Below, piece by piece: positions 25,699-35,144 of a stretch of DNA of 64,000 nucleotides. Below the pieces are notes generated by a model. It saw only the letters and a program-made list of their open reading frames with translations, searched no databases and was not told where the DNA came from. This DNA comes from CAVTBT01 sp963733065 (GTDB lineage: Bacteria > Actinomycetota > Thermoleophilia > Gaiellales > Gaiellaceae), in contig CAVTBT010000005.1 of NCBI GenBank assembly GCA_963733065.1, positions 1 to 64,000 of the forward strand, in the 5' to 3' direction. Both the position numbers and the translations under genes were made by a program. Every line of letters starts with the position of its first letter. Position 1 is the stretch's first letter.

Positions 25699-26493
25699 CT
25701 ACGCCACCTGCGCGGTGCCGGCGAGCACCTCGCCGAGGAACGCCAGCACGACGGGGTGGGCGGCGTCGATCAGGTGGCCGCCCTCGACCCACTCGACCGT
25801 GGCCGAGGGAATCGCCCCGGCGACGAGCTTCGTCACCTCGGCGAACGCCGGCGGCGAGTCCTCGGCTGCGACGAGCAGCGTGGGCCGGCCGACGGTGCCG
25901 AGCTGCTCGACGGTCACGTCGAGCAGGCCGCCGCGCGCCTCGGCCACGATCGCCGGCCCGTTGGCGACGAAGATCTCTCTCACCGGCTCCGGCAGGCCAT
26001 CCCAGCCGGCATCGCCGAGCACTCCTCGAAGCAGGACCTCTGCGACAGCGTCGACGTCGGCCGCGGCCGCGGCGAAGACCCGCTCGTCGAGCTCCGCAAG
26101 CCACCGCCGCAGGTCGTCGCCGAGCGCCAGGCCACCGCCCTCCAGCAGGGCAAGCGCGCGGACGCGCTCCGGGTAGCGCAGCGCGAGGTCGACCGCGATC
26201 TCGCCACCCTGGCTGCGCCCGATCACGATCGCCGGCGCCGCATCGAGCGCCTGGAGCAGCGCGGCCGCGTCGTCGGTGTGCTGGTGCACGTTCGTGACGA
26301 AGGGCTCGGGCCGCTCGCTCCTGGAGAACCCGCGCCGGTCGTAGATGATGGTGCGTCCGTGCGCGGCCAGCCGCTGCGCGGCGTCGCTCCAGAGCACCGA
26401 CGAGCTCCCGGTGCCATGGATGCACAGGATCGGCTCGCCGGCGCCGTGCTCCTCGTAGTAGAGGGATACGCCGTTGACGTTGAGCTCGGACAT
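25699..26493 (-). CDS. Alpha/beta hydrolase
   Basis: A 264-residue hydrolase. The oxyanion strand is CIHGTGSSS, the nucleophile elbow is IGRSQGGEIA (Ser in GRSQGG), the acid is in LLVAAEDSP and the catalytic His is in VEGGHLIDAAHP. The substrate is unknown (ester, epoxide or lactone). ATG 26493 (MSELNVNGVSLYYEEHG) fits the family start. It follows the HD-GYP/LuxR gene by 55 bases on the same strand and may be its output. Confidence 0.87.
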   Translation of the reverse strand: MSELNVNGVSLYYEEHGAGEPILCIHGTGSSSVLWSDAAQRLAAHGRTIIYDRRGFSRSERPEPFVTNVHQHTDDAAALLQALDAAPAIVIGRSQGGEIAVDLALRYPERVRALALLEGGGLALGDDLRRWLAELDERVFAAAAADVDAVAEVLLRGVLGDAGWDGLPEPVREIFVANGPAIVAEARGGLLDVTVEQLGTVGRPTLLVAAEDSPPAFAEVTKLVAGAIPSATVEWVEGGHLIDAAHPVVLAFLGEVLAGTAQVA

Positions 26494-26548
26494 GGGTCGA
26501 GTATGCGAGGCGAGGCCGCACGGCGCATCGGGTGAATGACCCATCTGC

Positions 26549-28117
26549 TCAGTCGAGCAGGCCGTGCTCCATCGCGAAGACCGCTGCCGCCGCCCGTGAG
26601 GAGACGTCGATCTTCGCGTACACGTTCTCGACGTGGCGCCCGACGGTCCGCCGCGAGATGACCAGCAGCTCGGCCACCTCGCGATTCGACCGGCCGCGCG
26701 CGATCAGCCGTAGCACCTCGACCTCCCGATCGGTGAGGTCGGCGGGCCAGCGCGGCCGCGGCGGCAGGTCGCGCCGGCCGGCCGCGGCCAGGACGCAGGC
26801 GACGGCATCGTCGTCGAGCCCGACCGCAGCTTCGAGCGCACGGGCTGCGTCGTCGGCCGCGAACGCAGGCCGGTGCGGCCGGTCGGCGACGAGGGCGGCG
26901 AAGACGTCCGCGGCGGCGAGGATGCGGTCGCTGCGGGTCAGCGCCTCTGCGGCGAGCGCACGGTGGTACCCGGAACCGTCGACCCGCTCGTGATGGGACG
27001 ACGCCGGGGAGACGAGCGGAGCGAGCGCACCGCAGCGGGAGAGGATCCGCTCCGTGAGGTACGGATGCAGCCGCACCCGCTCCCATTCCGGGGTCGTGAG
27101 CGGGCCCGGCTTGTCCCAGATTCCGTTCTCGACCGCAACGCGGCCGATGTCGTGCACGAGGGCCGCTCGACGCAGGAGCTCGCAGTCCGCATCGTCGAGC
27201 CCGGCGTGGCGGCCCGCCGCCTCGGCCACCTGCGCGACCGCTCGCGAATGTCCGCGGATCCACGGCGACTTGAGGTCCCCGAAGTCGGCAAGGGCTGTGA
27301 GCACGGCGTCGCGTCGGGCAGGCTCGACGGTGGCCACGGGCACCGGCTCGGCCGCCAGCGCCGCTGCCCACTCGTCTCCGGCGTCCAGCTCGGCCCGAAC
27401 CTCGGAGCCGGCCCGCTCGAACGCGTCAACGACGGACGGGTCGTAGGCCCGGCCGCGGCGAGCGCGCATCCACTCGCTCGGATCCTTGCCGAGCAGTGCA
27501 GCGAGATCGGCGTCCCGCGCGACGCCGACGACGCGAACTGCGAGCGGAATCCGGTCACCCTGGAGACCGTCGGGGTAGCCCTTGCCGTCCCAGCGCTCGT
27601 ACGCATGGCCGAGCGCCTCGACGACCGCGGGCTCCAGGCCCATCCGCTGGGCCAGCATCGTGCCGACCTCGCAGTGGGTGGCCAGGGAGCGCGCCCCGGC
27701 CTTCGGGTCGGCGAGCCCCCGCACCACGAGGCCGGCGCGGCGCAGCGGCGGCCCGCCCGGTGCGACGCTGCTCACGTGCCGGCGCAGGAGCTCCGCGGTC
27801 GACCCCATCACGACCGGTCCCATCGCAGCGAGATACCTGAGATCGTCGCCGCCGACGGCGGCCGCAGTCTCCGCCGCGTCGGATGTGCAGCCGAGGAAGC
27901 GGAGCAATGCGTACTGGTGGACGATGCGTACCTCGTCCGGCCCGCAATCCATCGCCTCCGCGAGCGCCGTCGCGAGCGTGCAGGTCCGGAGCGCATGACC
28001 CAGCGGCTGACCCGTGCCGAGGTCCGTGGCCAGCGACACGGAGGCGAGGAGCTCCGTCAGGCGCAGCGCCGAAGGACGTCCCTCTGCCTCCGTCAGCCGC
28101 TCGATTCCGCCTCGCAC
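26549..28117 (-). CDS. HD-GYP-like phosphohydrolase domain fused to a LuxR HTH
   Basis: A 522-residue protein. The N-terminal half contains a degenerate HD-type repeat (HCEVGTMLAQRMGL, ALGHAYERWDGKGYPDGLQGDRIP). The central part has a second with VHDIGRVAVENGIWDKPGPLTTPEW and HHERVDGSGYH, the HD-GYP signature with the final Pro replaced by His. Residues about 455-515 form a LuxR/NarL-type DNA-binding HTH (LTDREVEVLRLIARGRSNREVAELLVISRRTVGRH). It may couple cyclic-di-GMP or another nucleotide to transcription. The GTG start is at 28117. Confidence 0.85.
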   Translation of the reverse strand: MRGGIERLTEAEGRPSALRLTELLASVSLATDLGTGQPLGHALRTCTLATALAEAMDCGPDEVRIVHQYALLRFLGCTSDAAETAAAVGGDDLRYLAAMGPVVMGSTAELLRRHVSSVAPGGPPLRRAGLVVRGLADPKAGARSLATHCEVGTMLAQRMGLEPAVVEALGHAYERWDGKGYPDGLQGDRIPLAVRVVGVARDADLAALLGKDPSEWMRARRGRAYDPSVVDAFERAGSEVRAELDAGDEWAAALAAEPVPVATVEPARRDAVLTALADFGDLKSPWIRGHSRAVAQVAEAAGRHAGLDDADCELLRRAALVHDIGRVAVENGIWDKPGPLTTPEWERVRLHPYLTERILSRCGALAPLVSPASSHHERVDGSGYHRALAAEALTRSDRILAAADVFAALVADRPHRPAFAADDAARALEAAVGLDDDAVACVLAAAGRRDLPPRPRWPADLTDREVEVLRLIARGRSNREVAELLVISRRTVGRHVENVYAKIDVSSRAAAAVFAMEHGLLD

Positions 28118-28269
28118 CGGCCGATCGTGACGATGCGATCCGCCGCGACGTCGTACGCCGTGCCTCTGAAACTGAGCGTCGGCCGGCCTGCGTCGACGAC
28201 CACGGGCGCACCCATCGCTGTCATGCTAAACAGACTCGTGACCGCCCCGAGAATCCGCGCGAATCTCCG

Positions 28270-28917
28270 ATGACGGAACGACCGCGGCCGGAATCCTCGG
28301 TACGAGCGGCCTTCAGCCGCGAGGACTGGAACGGACGCTACGAGGCGTCGGAGCTGCTCTGGTCGGCCGAGCCGAATCGCCGCTTCGCCGCCGATGTCGG
28401 GTCGCTGGAGCCCGGGCGCGCCCTCGACCTGGCGTGTGGCGAGGGCCGGAACGCGGTGTGGCTCGCAGAGCGCGGCTGGCAGGTGACCGGGGTCGACTTC
28501 TCCGAGGTCGCGCTGGGAAAGGCGGAGCGGCTCGCCGCCTCGCGCGACGTCGAGGTCGAGTGGACGCTCGCCGACCTGCGCGAGCACCGGCCGAGGGCGC
28601 GAGCGTTCGACCTCGTCGCCCTGCTCTACCTGCAGCTACCGCCGGACGAGCGGCGCCTCGTGCTCGGCCGGGCTGCCGACGCCGTGTCGCCAGGAGGCTC
28701 GGCGTACGTGCTCGGACATCACACGCGGAACCTCACGCAGGGACACGGTGGCCCGAAGGACGTTGCCGTCCTCTTCACGCCGGAGGACGCCGCAGCCGAC
28801 CTCGGCGGGCTCGTCGTCGAGCGCGCCGAGACGGTCGAGCGCCGGGTCGAGCAGGAAGACGGGACGGCGGTCGCGATCGACGCGCTCGTCATGGCGCGAC
28901 GACCGTCTGTGCGCTGA
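28270..28917 (+). CDS. Class I SAM-dependent methyltransferase
   Basis: A 215-residue methyltransferase of the tellurite-resistance (TehB)/UbiE-like group. Key segments are DWNGRYEASELLWSAEPNRRF, the SAM loop ALDLACGEGRNAVWLAERG, and VTGVDFSEVALGKAERLA. The N-terminal segment with W-x-x-RY and L-W-S is typical of the subgroup that methylates thiols, halides or oxyanions. It is divergent from the HD-GYP/LuxR gene. Confidence 0.87.
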   Translation: MTERPRPESSVRAAFSREDWNGRYEASELLWSAEPNRRFAADVGSLEPGRALDLACGEGRNAVWLAERGWQVTGVDFSEVALGKAERLAASRDVEVEWTLADLREHRPRARAFDLVALLYLQLPPDERRLVLGRAADAVSPGGSAYVLGHHTRNLTQGHGGPKDVAVLFTPEDAAADLGGLVVERAETVERRVEQEDGTAVAIDALVMARRPSVR

Positions 28918-28958
28918 CGCGGCCCCGACGACGTCCAGGCGGCATGCCACACTCTGCG

Positions 28959-28984
28959 CCGACTCGCGGCGACCCTCGAGTCGG
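28959..28984 (+). terminator. Hairpin between methyltransferase and AI-2E exporter genes
   Basis: Arms CCGACTC (28959-28965) and GAGTCGG (28978-28984) with a 12-base loop, 41 bases after the methyltransferase stop and 25 before the next start. It could be a terminator or an operator. Confidence 0.35.
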
Positions 28985-29009
28985 CTGACCACCCGACCCG
29001 GGAGGGCAC

Positions 29010-30231
29010 GTGAGGTGGCGTTGGCGATACGCAGATCGGCGCCGAAAGTCCGTGGCGCCGCCGCCCGCTGCCGCGCCCGCGCCTGCGGAACCGCAGGTGA
29101 TCAAGATCGACGCCGATCAGCTGCGGGAGCTCTCGTCGGCCTTCTCAGCCCCGCGCTGGCTGCGCGACCTCGGGATCGCCGCGTGGCTGCTCGCGGGTGT
29201 CGCCGCCCTCCTCGTCGGCCTCACCTTCCTCCTCGCCGTCACCGCCGTCATCGTCGTGCCCGTCATCGTCGGCCTCATCTGCGCAAGCATCGCCATGCCC
29301 GTCGTCAACTGGCTTCAGCGCAAGCGAGTACCCCGCGCCGCGGGCGCGATCCTCGTGCTGCTCGGGTTCATCGCCCTCGGCGTCGTCATCCTCCTGCTCG
29401 TCCTCGGCGGCCTGGTCGGGCAGGCGGACACGATCGGGGGCCATCTCGACGCGGCGGGCGACAAGGTGCAATCCTGGGTCGAGGACGCCGGCGTGAGCAC
29501 GTCGGGAGCGTCGAGCGCGAACGACAACGTCACCTCGGGTATCTCGAGCACCATCCCGACGTTCGTCAAGGGGCTCGCCAACGCCGTGCAGGGCATCACG
29601 TCGCTCGTGTTCTTCGTCGTCTTCACGGTCTTCAGCCTGCTGTTCCTGCTCAAGGACGGACCAGTGATGAGAGCCTGGGTCGACGCTCACATGGGCGTGC
29701 CCCGCGACGTCGCACGGACGATCTCCGGAGACGTGATCGCGTCGCTGCGCCGGTATTTCGCAGGCGTCTCGATCGTCGCCGCCTTCAACGCCGTCGTCGT
29801 CGGCATCGGCGCGCTCGATGCTCGACGTGCCGCTGGCGGGCACCATCGCCGTGGTGACGTTCGTCACGGCGTACATCCCCTTCATCGGTGCCTTCGTCTC
29901 GGGCGCGTTCGCGGTGCTGCTGGCGCTCGGCGCCGAGGGCACGTCGACCGCGTTGATCATGCTCGTCATCGTCCTGCTCGCCAACGGGCTGCTACAGAAC
30001 ATCGTGCAGCCGATCGCGTTCGGCGCGACGCTCGGCCTGAACCCCCTCATCGTCCTGATCGCGACGATCGGCTTCGGCAGCCTCTTCGGCATGCTCGGCC
30101 TGATCCTGGGCGCGCCTCTCACTTCGGCGGTGCTCCACATCAGCCGCGACCTCGCGGCCTCGAAGGAAGCAGCGGCAGGCGCCGCCGAACGTCCGCCGGA
30201 CGGCGCCGAGCCGAGCCCGGTACCGGGCTAG
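29010..30231 (+). CDS. AI-2E family exporter, frameshifted
   Basis: About 405 residues once the frame is restored. The first 270 residues (to VVVGIGAL) read in one frame from the GTG at 29010, which has GGAGGG upstream. From about 29818 the next frame continues MLDVPLAGTIAVVTFVTAYIPFIGAFVSG and ends with QNIVQPIAFGATLGLNPLIVL, which are family blocks. A one-base indel near 29812-29820 explains the break. The N-terminal 45 residues form a Pro/Ala-rich cytoplasmic extension absent from the 16824 paralogue. Confidence 0.8.
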
Positions 30232-30247
30232 CCTTCGCGGCCGGCGC

Positions 30248-30487
30248 TCACGAGCCGGCCGCCGCCGCGGCGCGGCGGTTGCGCCACGAGAAGAAGTACA
30301 CCGGGATCGCGATCGGCGCCAGCACCGTCAGCGCCAGGAACCAGACGATCTTCGCCCCGATCGAGATCGTGTCGAGCGCCAGGGCGACCAGCGAGGCCAC
30401 CCAGAGCAGGAACAGCACACCGACGACCAGGATCAGCAGGATGATCGTCGCGTCGCTGGCCGCGACCACGGCGGCGCTCATCGGCAT
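30248..30487 (-). CDS. Small PLDc_N-like membrane protein
   Basis: A 79-residue protein with two hydrophobic helices (ILLILVVGVLFLLWVASLVALAL and IVWFLALTVLAPIAIPVYFF) and a basic tail (WRNRR). This is the phospholipase D nuclease N-terminal (PLDc_N) pattern, here without any nuclease domain. It is divergent from another PLDc_N gene; the gap carries regulatory-looking palindromes. Confidence 0.65.
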   Translation of the reverse strand: MPMSAAVVAASDATIILLILVVGVLFLLWVASLVALALDTISIGAKIVWFLALTVLAPIAIPVYFFSWRNRRAAAAAGS

Positions 30488-30558
30488 GGCCCTACGCTAC
30501 GCCAGCGGCGACCCGCGCGCGTCATCCCGATCGGTCGAAGACGGACGATCTGCGCGCA

Positions 30559-30579
30559 AATCATCCGGATGGCATGATG
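30559..30579 (+). promoter_or_regulatory. TCATCC-N5-type palindrome, site 1
   Basis: Left arm AATCATCC, spacer GGATG, right arm GCATGATG. It lies 74 bases before the TTG start at 30654. Two separate half sites (TCATCC at 30522 and GGACGATC at 30543) precede it in the same divergent gap. Confidence 0.5.
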
Positions 30580-30653
30580 GCGCCTGCGGTGGCCGCCTCT
30601 AACGTCAGAGGAGTGCGGAACCGCCGTGCATGCCCCCCTACAGGAGGTCGCGA

Positions 30654-31052
30654 TTGATCGTTGGAGCCGACTACCCGTTCCTCGACATCCTCTGGACGAT
30701 GCTGATCTTCTTCGCCTGGGTGATCTGGTTCTGGTTGCTGATCACCGTCTTCGCCGACCTCTTCCGGCGTCGGGACGTCGGGGGCGGCATGAAGGTCATC
30801 TGGGTCATCTTCCTGATCCTCGTGCCGTTCCTCGGCACCTTCATCTACCTGCTCGTCAACCACGACGAGATGGCCGAGCGGAACATCAAGCAGGCGCAGG
30901 CGCAACAAGCCCAGTTCGACCAATACGTCAGAACGACGGCCGGAGCCGGCGGCGCCGCCGCCGAGATCGAGAAGGCCAAGGGGCTCCTCGACAGCGGCGC
31001 GATCAGTCAGCAGGAGTTCGACGCGATCAAGCAGAAGGCGCTCAGCGCCTGA
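30654..31052 (+). CDS. PLDc_N and SHOCT domain membrane protein
   Basis: A 132-residue protein with two helices (LDILWTMLIFFAWVIWFWLLITVFADLF and VIWVIFLILVPFLGTFIYLL) of the PLDc_N type. A Gln-rich linker follows, then a C-terminal SHOCT module (EIEKAKGLLDSGAISQQEFDAIKQKAL). SHOCT modules are oligomerisation or interaction tails. TTG 30654 is preferred over ATG 30630 because AGGAGG (30642-30647) sits six bases upstream of it. Confidence 0.82.
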   Translation: MIVGADYPFLDILWTMLIFFAWVIWFWLLITVFADLFRRRDVGGGMKVIWVIFLILVPFLGTFIYLLVNHDEMAERNIKQAQAQQAQFDQYVRTTAGAGGAAAEIEKAKGLLDSGAISQQEFDAIKQKALSA

Positions 31053-31056
31053 CGCG

Positions 31057-31887
31057 CTAGGACCGCGACGGGGCGCCGGTCTCGTCGCACGGCAGCGGCG
31101 TGTCGTCTCCGACGATGCGCCGCTGCTCGTCCAGCAGGCTCAGCGCCCGTTCCATCGCCACGGGTTGCAGCCCGCCCGAGCCGTCGTGGAACGGCGTGTC
31201 GAGCGTCCGCAGCAGCAGCATCGTCGCGACGATCACGACCGTTACGGTGCCGATCAGGACCGCCTGCACGATTGCACGCTCGCCGCTGTCGGCGAAGAAC
31301 AACATGAAGACGAAGATGAGGGCGGCGCTGAGGAAGAGGACGATCCAGAGCGGCGTCGGGATGATCCCCTCGGCGGGATGCAGTCGGTCCTGGCGTCCCA
31401 CCTCGCGGGCAGACGTTTGTTCGAGCCATTTGTCGTACGCCGACTGCTCGGACGCCGAACGAGGCTCGACGGTCTTCAGCGTCCTGAAGAGCGCCACCGC
31501 CCAGGGGTTGATCGGCCTCACTCCCGAGCCGGACTCCATCGCCGGCCACTCCTGTGACACGACGGCACGGCCGTAGCAGACCAGCTCCGTGCCGAGACGT
31601 CCCCGCGCCGCCTCCGGCATGAACTGCGCCGTCTGGAACTGTTGCGTGACCACGATCGCCTCGCTCTCCGCACCGGCCCGCGCACCGTCGTAGGCCTCGA
31701 ACGCCAGGAATACGACGAACCCGAGCAACACGGCGAAGCCCGTCGCAAGCACGCCGAAGACGCCCGCGGCGCGGTCGCCGTCGTTGAAGTAACTGCCGTC
31801 GGGCGCGTTGCGGCGGACGAGGAGCATTGCCGTCACGGTGAAAGCCGCAGCGGCAGCCGTGATCAGGAGCGCCCAGAGGAGGTTCAT
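31057..31887 (-). CDS. DUF4239 (bestrophin-like) membrane protein
   Basis: A 276-residue protein: two N-terminal helices (MNLLWALLITAAAAAFTVTAMLL and VFGVLATGFAVLLGFVVFLAFEAY), a soluble middle (residues 75-185) with QFMPEAARGRLGTELVCYGRAVV, two further helices and a short tail. It is the second DUF4239 member in the window. It is convergent with the SHOCT protein, 4 bases apart. Confidence 0.8.
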   Translation of the reverse strand: MNLLWALLITAAAAAFTVTAMLLVRRNAPDGSYFNDGDRAAGVFGVLATGFAVLLGFVVFLAFEAYDGARAGAESEAIVVTQQFQTAQFMPEAARGRLGTELVCYGRAVVSQEWPAMESGSGVRPINPWAVALFRTLKTVEPRSASEQSAYDKWLEQTSAREVGRQDRLHPAEGIIPTPLWIVLFLSAALIFVFMLFFADSGERAIVQAVLIGTVTVVIVATMLLLRTLDTPFHDGSGGLQPVAMERALSLLDEQRRIVGDDTPLPCDETGAPSRS

Positions 31888-31929
31888 CGCTGAACGTGAT
31901 TCCGTCGCGCCGCCCCGAACCGAAGCGGC

Positions 31930-33138
31930 TCACGCATCCGGGTCGGAGTCGGCCTCGCGATCATCCTTGCGGCGGAACAGACCGGACAGCCGACCGTCGG
32001 CGTCGTCCTCGTCGTCTGCCTCGCGCTTCGCCTGCCTCTTCGTCGCGCGCTCGGCCTTCTGCTCGGCGACCTTCTCCTTCGCGTCGACGTACGACTGCCC
32101 CACCAGCAGTTTGCCGCCCGTCCAGCCGAAGACGAGGACGACGAGCACGATCGCGAACACGACGTTGAAAGCGGTGGTGATCAGCTGCTGTGCCGTCGAG
32201 TAGTCGACCGCCGTGCTCCGCGCCACGCCGCAGCAGGTGTCGAGGGCGAGCGCGTTCGTCGCCTGCGTGATGCCGACCGCGCCGGGCGTGAACGAGGCGA
32301 CGTTGGCGAGCGAGCCGGAACCGACCACCCACATGATCGACTCGAACGTGACCGGGATCGCGAACGCCGCCAGGAAGATCCCGACGACCGTCAGCTTGCA
32401 GAGCCACGAGAGAAACGACGGCAGGAAGGCGTGCGTCAGGTACTCCTTCGGGCGGGTGAGGATGACACCGCCCTGCTTCGCCTTCTCCCACAGCTTCTTC
32501 ACCTGGCGCCAGAAAATGCGCGCGAGGATCACGATCAGCATGATCGCGCCCGCCACGATCAGCACCGTCAGCGCCGGGTGCTCAGAGAGGTTGCCGAGGT
32601 TCTCGTCGAAGGAGCCCGGCACCGAGAGGAAGAGGTAGAGGTAGACGAAGGTGCCGGCGATCGTGAAGAAGATCTTCTGAACCAGGTAGGCGGCGATCGA
32701 CCCAGCGAACGTCGCCGCCGGGATGATCGCAACGAACATGACGAGCGTCACGAACGTGCCGATGTTGGCGGGCAGGAAGTTGTTCATCGCCACGCCGACG
32801 GCGTACGCGGTCACGATCGGCCAGAACTTGACGTGGCCGGGATAGGCGGCGCGCAGGATGCCGTAGTAGGAGACACCGGCCAGCACGGTCTGCGCCGCCT
32901 GGAACACGAGAGCGGCGATGATGTAGCCGACCGGGACGTCCTTGATCTGCTGCCAGAGGTCGGACAGCCAGCCCCGCACGTCGACGCCGAGCAGCTCCAG
33001 CAGCAGGACCACGAGCACGGTGCCGCCGAGCCAGGCGGCGACCTTCACCAGCCGCCTGCGCCTCGACGGGTCGTGGAACGGCAGCACTGGCGACGGGTCG
33101 GCCCCCGCGGCCGCCGGAGCGACCGAGGCGTCACTCAT
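31930..33138 (-). CDS. Lysylphosphatidylglycerol synthase TM-domain (flippase-like) protein
   Basis: A 402-residue membrane protein with eight or so helices matching the LPG_synthase_TM/flippase-like fold (YAVGVAMNNFLPANIGTF and ASFTPGAVGITQATNALAL are the two conserved loops). The catalytic GNAT-like domain of MprF is absent, so it is expected to move or bind a lipid rather than make one. The C-terminal 60 residues are highly charged. ATG 33138 is chosen; the longer upstream frame is Arg-rich and not protein-like. Confidence 0.87.
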   Translation of the reverse strand: MSDASVAPAAAGADPSPVLPFHDPSRRRRLVKVAAWLGGTVLVVLLLELLGVDVRGWLSDLWQQIKDVPVGYIIAALVFQAAQTVLAGVSYYGILRAAYPGHVKFWPIVTAYAVGVAMNNFLPANIGTFVTLVMFVAIIPAATFAGSIAAYLVQKIFFTIAGTFVYLYLFLSVPGSFDENLGNLSEHPALTVLIVAGAIMLIVILARIFWRQVKKLWEKAKQGGVILTRPKEYLTHAFLPSFLSWLCKLTVVGIFLAAFAIPVTFESIMWVVGSGSLANVASFTPGAVGITQATNALALDTCCGVARSTAVDYSTAQQLITTAFNVVFAIVLVVLVFGWTGGKLLVGQSYVDAKEKVAEQKAERATKRQAKREADDEDDADGRLSGLFRRKDDREADSDPDA

Positions 33139-33306
33139 CGCCGCACCGAGAGGCCGGCCACCGGGCCGTGCCGACCGCACCGCGCGCGCACTGCTCGCAT
33201 CGCACCTCCAACGTCGTTCGTCCCGATCGTCGCCGCTCCTCCGCTGCACCGCGCAGTCTGGAGGAATCGTCGATCGAGTGCACGCCGATGGGCCGCCGGC
33301 TGCGGG

Positions 33307-33327
33307 TTTCATCCGCTTCGGACGATG
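33307..33327 (+). promoter_or_regulatory. TCATCC-N5-type palindrome, site 2
   Basis: Left arm TTTCATCC, spacer GCTTC, right arm GGACGATG. It lies 68 bases before the GTG start of the MFS gene, in the gap divergent from the flippase-like gene. The remaining 33139-33306 shows nothing recognisable. Confidence 0.6.
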
Positions 33328-33395
33328 TTGCGGGGCGGCTGCCGTGCGACCGTCACGCCAGGCGTGATGGGTCGCATCAGCAACCACGAGTCGCC

Positions 33396-35042
33396 GTGAC
33401 GGCCGGCGGTCCGACCACGGCCGGCATCGCGGCGTCCCGCGCGCCTGATCGCTCGGCGCTCGTGCTCGCCGCGCTGATCTCCGTGGCCGCGGTCGCCAAC
33501 CTGAATCTCGCAGTCGCGAACGTCGCGCTGCCGTCGATCGCGGTCGCGTTCGACTCCTCGCAGACCGCGCTCAATCTCATCGCCGTCGGCTACTCGCTCG
33601 GCCTCGCGGCCTCCGTCCTGTACTTCGGTGCGATCGGCGATCGCTACGGGCGCAAGTTGATGCTCGTGCTCGGCATGGTGCTCTCCATCCCGGCCTGCCT
33701 GCTCGCCGCGTGGGCGCCGTCCGACGACGTGCTCTTCCTCGCCCGGGTGCTCGGGGGGCTGTCGGCCGGGATGGCCTTCCCGACCACGCTCGCCCTCATC
33801 ACCGCGCTGTGGGCCGGGCCAGGCCGAACGAAAGCGATCGCGCTCTGGTCCGGGATCGGCGGCGCGATCGCCTCCCTCGGGCCGGTGCTCTCCGGCGCGC
33901 TCCTCGAGCACTTCTGGTGGGGATCGGTCTTCCTCGTCACGCTGCCCCTCGCCGTGGCCGCTCTCGTGCTCGCCGTCGTGCTCGTGCCGAGTCACGTCAA
34001 CGAGGCGACCGAGCCGGTCGACAACCTCGGCGGGATCCTGTCCGTCACCCTCGTGGCGGCACTCGTCCTGGCGATCAACTTCGCCGCCGTCCCGAACAAG
34101 GGGATGCTGACCCTGGGCCTCGCCTGCATTGCACTGGCCGGGCTGATCGCGTTCCTGATCCGGCAGCGCCGCGCCAGTAACCCGCTCTACGACCTTCGCA
34201 TCGCAGGCCGCCGCATCTTCTGGGTCGCTGCCTGCGCCGGGGTGATCGTCTTCGGGACGCTGATGGGTGCGATGTTCGTGGGGCAGCAGTTCCTGCAGAA
34301 CGTGCTCGGCTACTCGACGTTCGAGGCCGGCCTGTCGATCCTCCCGGCCGCGGCGCTCATGGTGCTGATCGCGCCGCGCTCGGCCAAGCTCGTCGACGCG
34401 CGCGGCGCCCGTTTCACCCTGCTCGTCGGGTACGTCTTCTGCCTGCTCGGCTTCCTCACGATGCTGCTGCTCTGGAACGAGGGCGTCGCCTACTGGAAGG
34501 TCGGCCTCGCGTACGCGTTGGTGGGCGCCGGCGTCGGGTTCGCGGGAACGCCCGCCTCGCATTCGCTGACAGGCTCGGTGCCGGTGACGCGCGCCGGCAT
34601 GGCCTCGGGCACGGCCGACCTCCAGCGGGACCTCGGCGGCGCGATCATGCAGTCGATCCTGGGAGCGCTCCTGACCGCCGGGTATGCGGCGGCCGCCTCG
34701 GCGGCGATCGCGGCGGCGCCGGACGCGGACGAGATCACGGACAACGTCGCGAGCCAGCTGACGAAGTCGTTCGCCGGCGCGGAGGCGATCGCCGAGCAGC
34801 ATCCGCAGTATGCGAGCCAGATCCAGGCGGCGGCCAAGCAGTCCTTCCTCGACGGCGCCGACTGGGCGTACACCGCCGGCATCGTCGCGATCCTGCTCGG
34901 TGCGACCGTCGTCTTCTTCCTCTTCCCGAGAAAGGAGCAGGAGGAGCAGCTCCTCGGGCAGTACCACGCCGAAGACGCCGCGGCTCCCTCGGAGGGGCGC
35001 GAGCCGACGCCGCCGGGCCGGCTGCAGCCGGCGGGCGGATAG
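33396..35042 (+). CDS. MFS transporter, DHA2 (14-helix) type
   Basis: A 548-residue drug/H+ antiporter-like permease. Motif A appears as GAIGDRYGRKLMLVLG and the antiporter motif C region as SGIGGAIASLGPVLSGALLEHFWW. Fourteen hydrophobic segments fit. A soluble loop of about 80 residues (DADEITDNVASQLTKSFAGAEAIAEQHPQYASQ) precedes the last helix, a feature of actinobacterial multidrug exporters. The substrate is unknown. It starts at GTG 33396. Confidence 0.88.
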   Translation: MTAGGPTTAGIAASRAPDRSALVLAALISVAAVANLNLAVANVALPSIAVAFDSSQTALNLIAVGYSLGLAASVLYFGAIGDRYGRKLMLVLGMVLSIPACLLAAWAPSDDVLFLARVLGGLSAGMAFPTTLALITALWAGPGRTKAIALWSGIGGAIASLGPVLSGALLEHFWWGSVFLVTLPLAVAALVLAVVLVPSHVNEATEPVDNLGGILSVTLVAALVLAINFAAVPNKGMLTLGLACIALAGLIAFLIRQRRASNPLYDLRIAGRRIFWVAACAGVIVFGTLMGAMFVGQQFLQNVLGYSTFEAGLSILPAAALMVLIAPRSAKLVDARGARFTLLVGYVFCLLGFLTMLLLWNEGVAYWKVGLAYALVGAGVGFAGTPASHSLTGSVPVTRAGMASGTADLQRDLGGAIMQSILGALLTAGYAAAASAAIAAAPDADEITDNVASQLTKSFAGAEAIAEQHPQYASQIQAAAKQSFLDGADWAYTAGIVAILLGATVVFFLFPRKEQEEQLLGQYHAEDAAAPSEGREPTPPGRLQPAGG

Positions 35043-35088
35043 CTCGGCGCTCGGCCTCCGCCTTCCGGGCGGCCACCGACCGCCGCGT

Positions 35089-35108
35089 CATCATCCGGCC
35101 GGATGGCG
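35089..35108 (+). promoter_or_regulatory. TCATCC-type palindrome, site 3
   Basis: A variant with a perfect 14-base palindrome CATCCGGCCGGATG (35092-35105) preceded by CAT. It lies about 37 bases before ATG 35145. An earlier in-frame ATG at 35103 falls inside it, which argues for the later start. Confidence 0.5.
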
Positions 35109-35144
35109 CCGACGAGCACGCAGGGGTGGTACCCGGGAGAGCGC

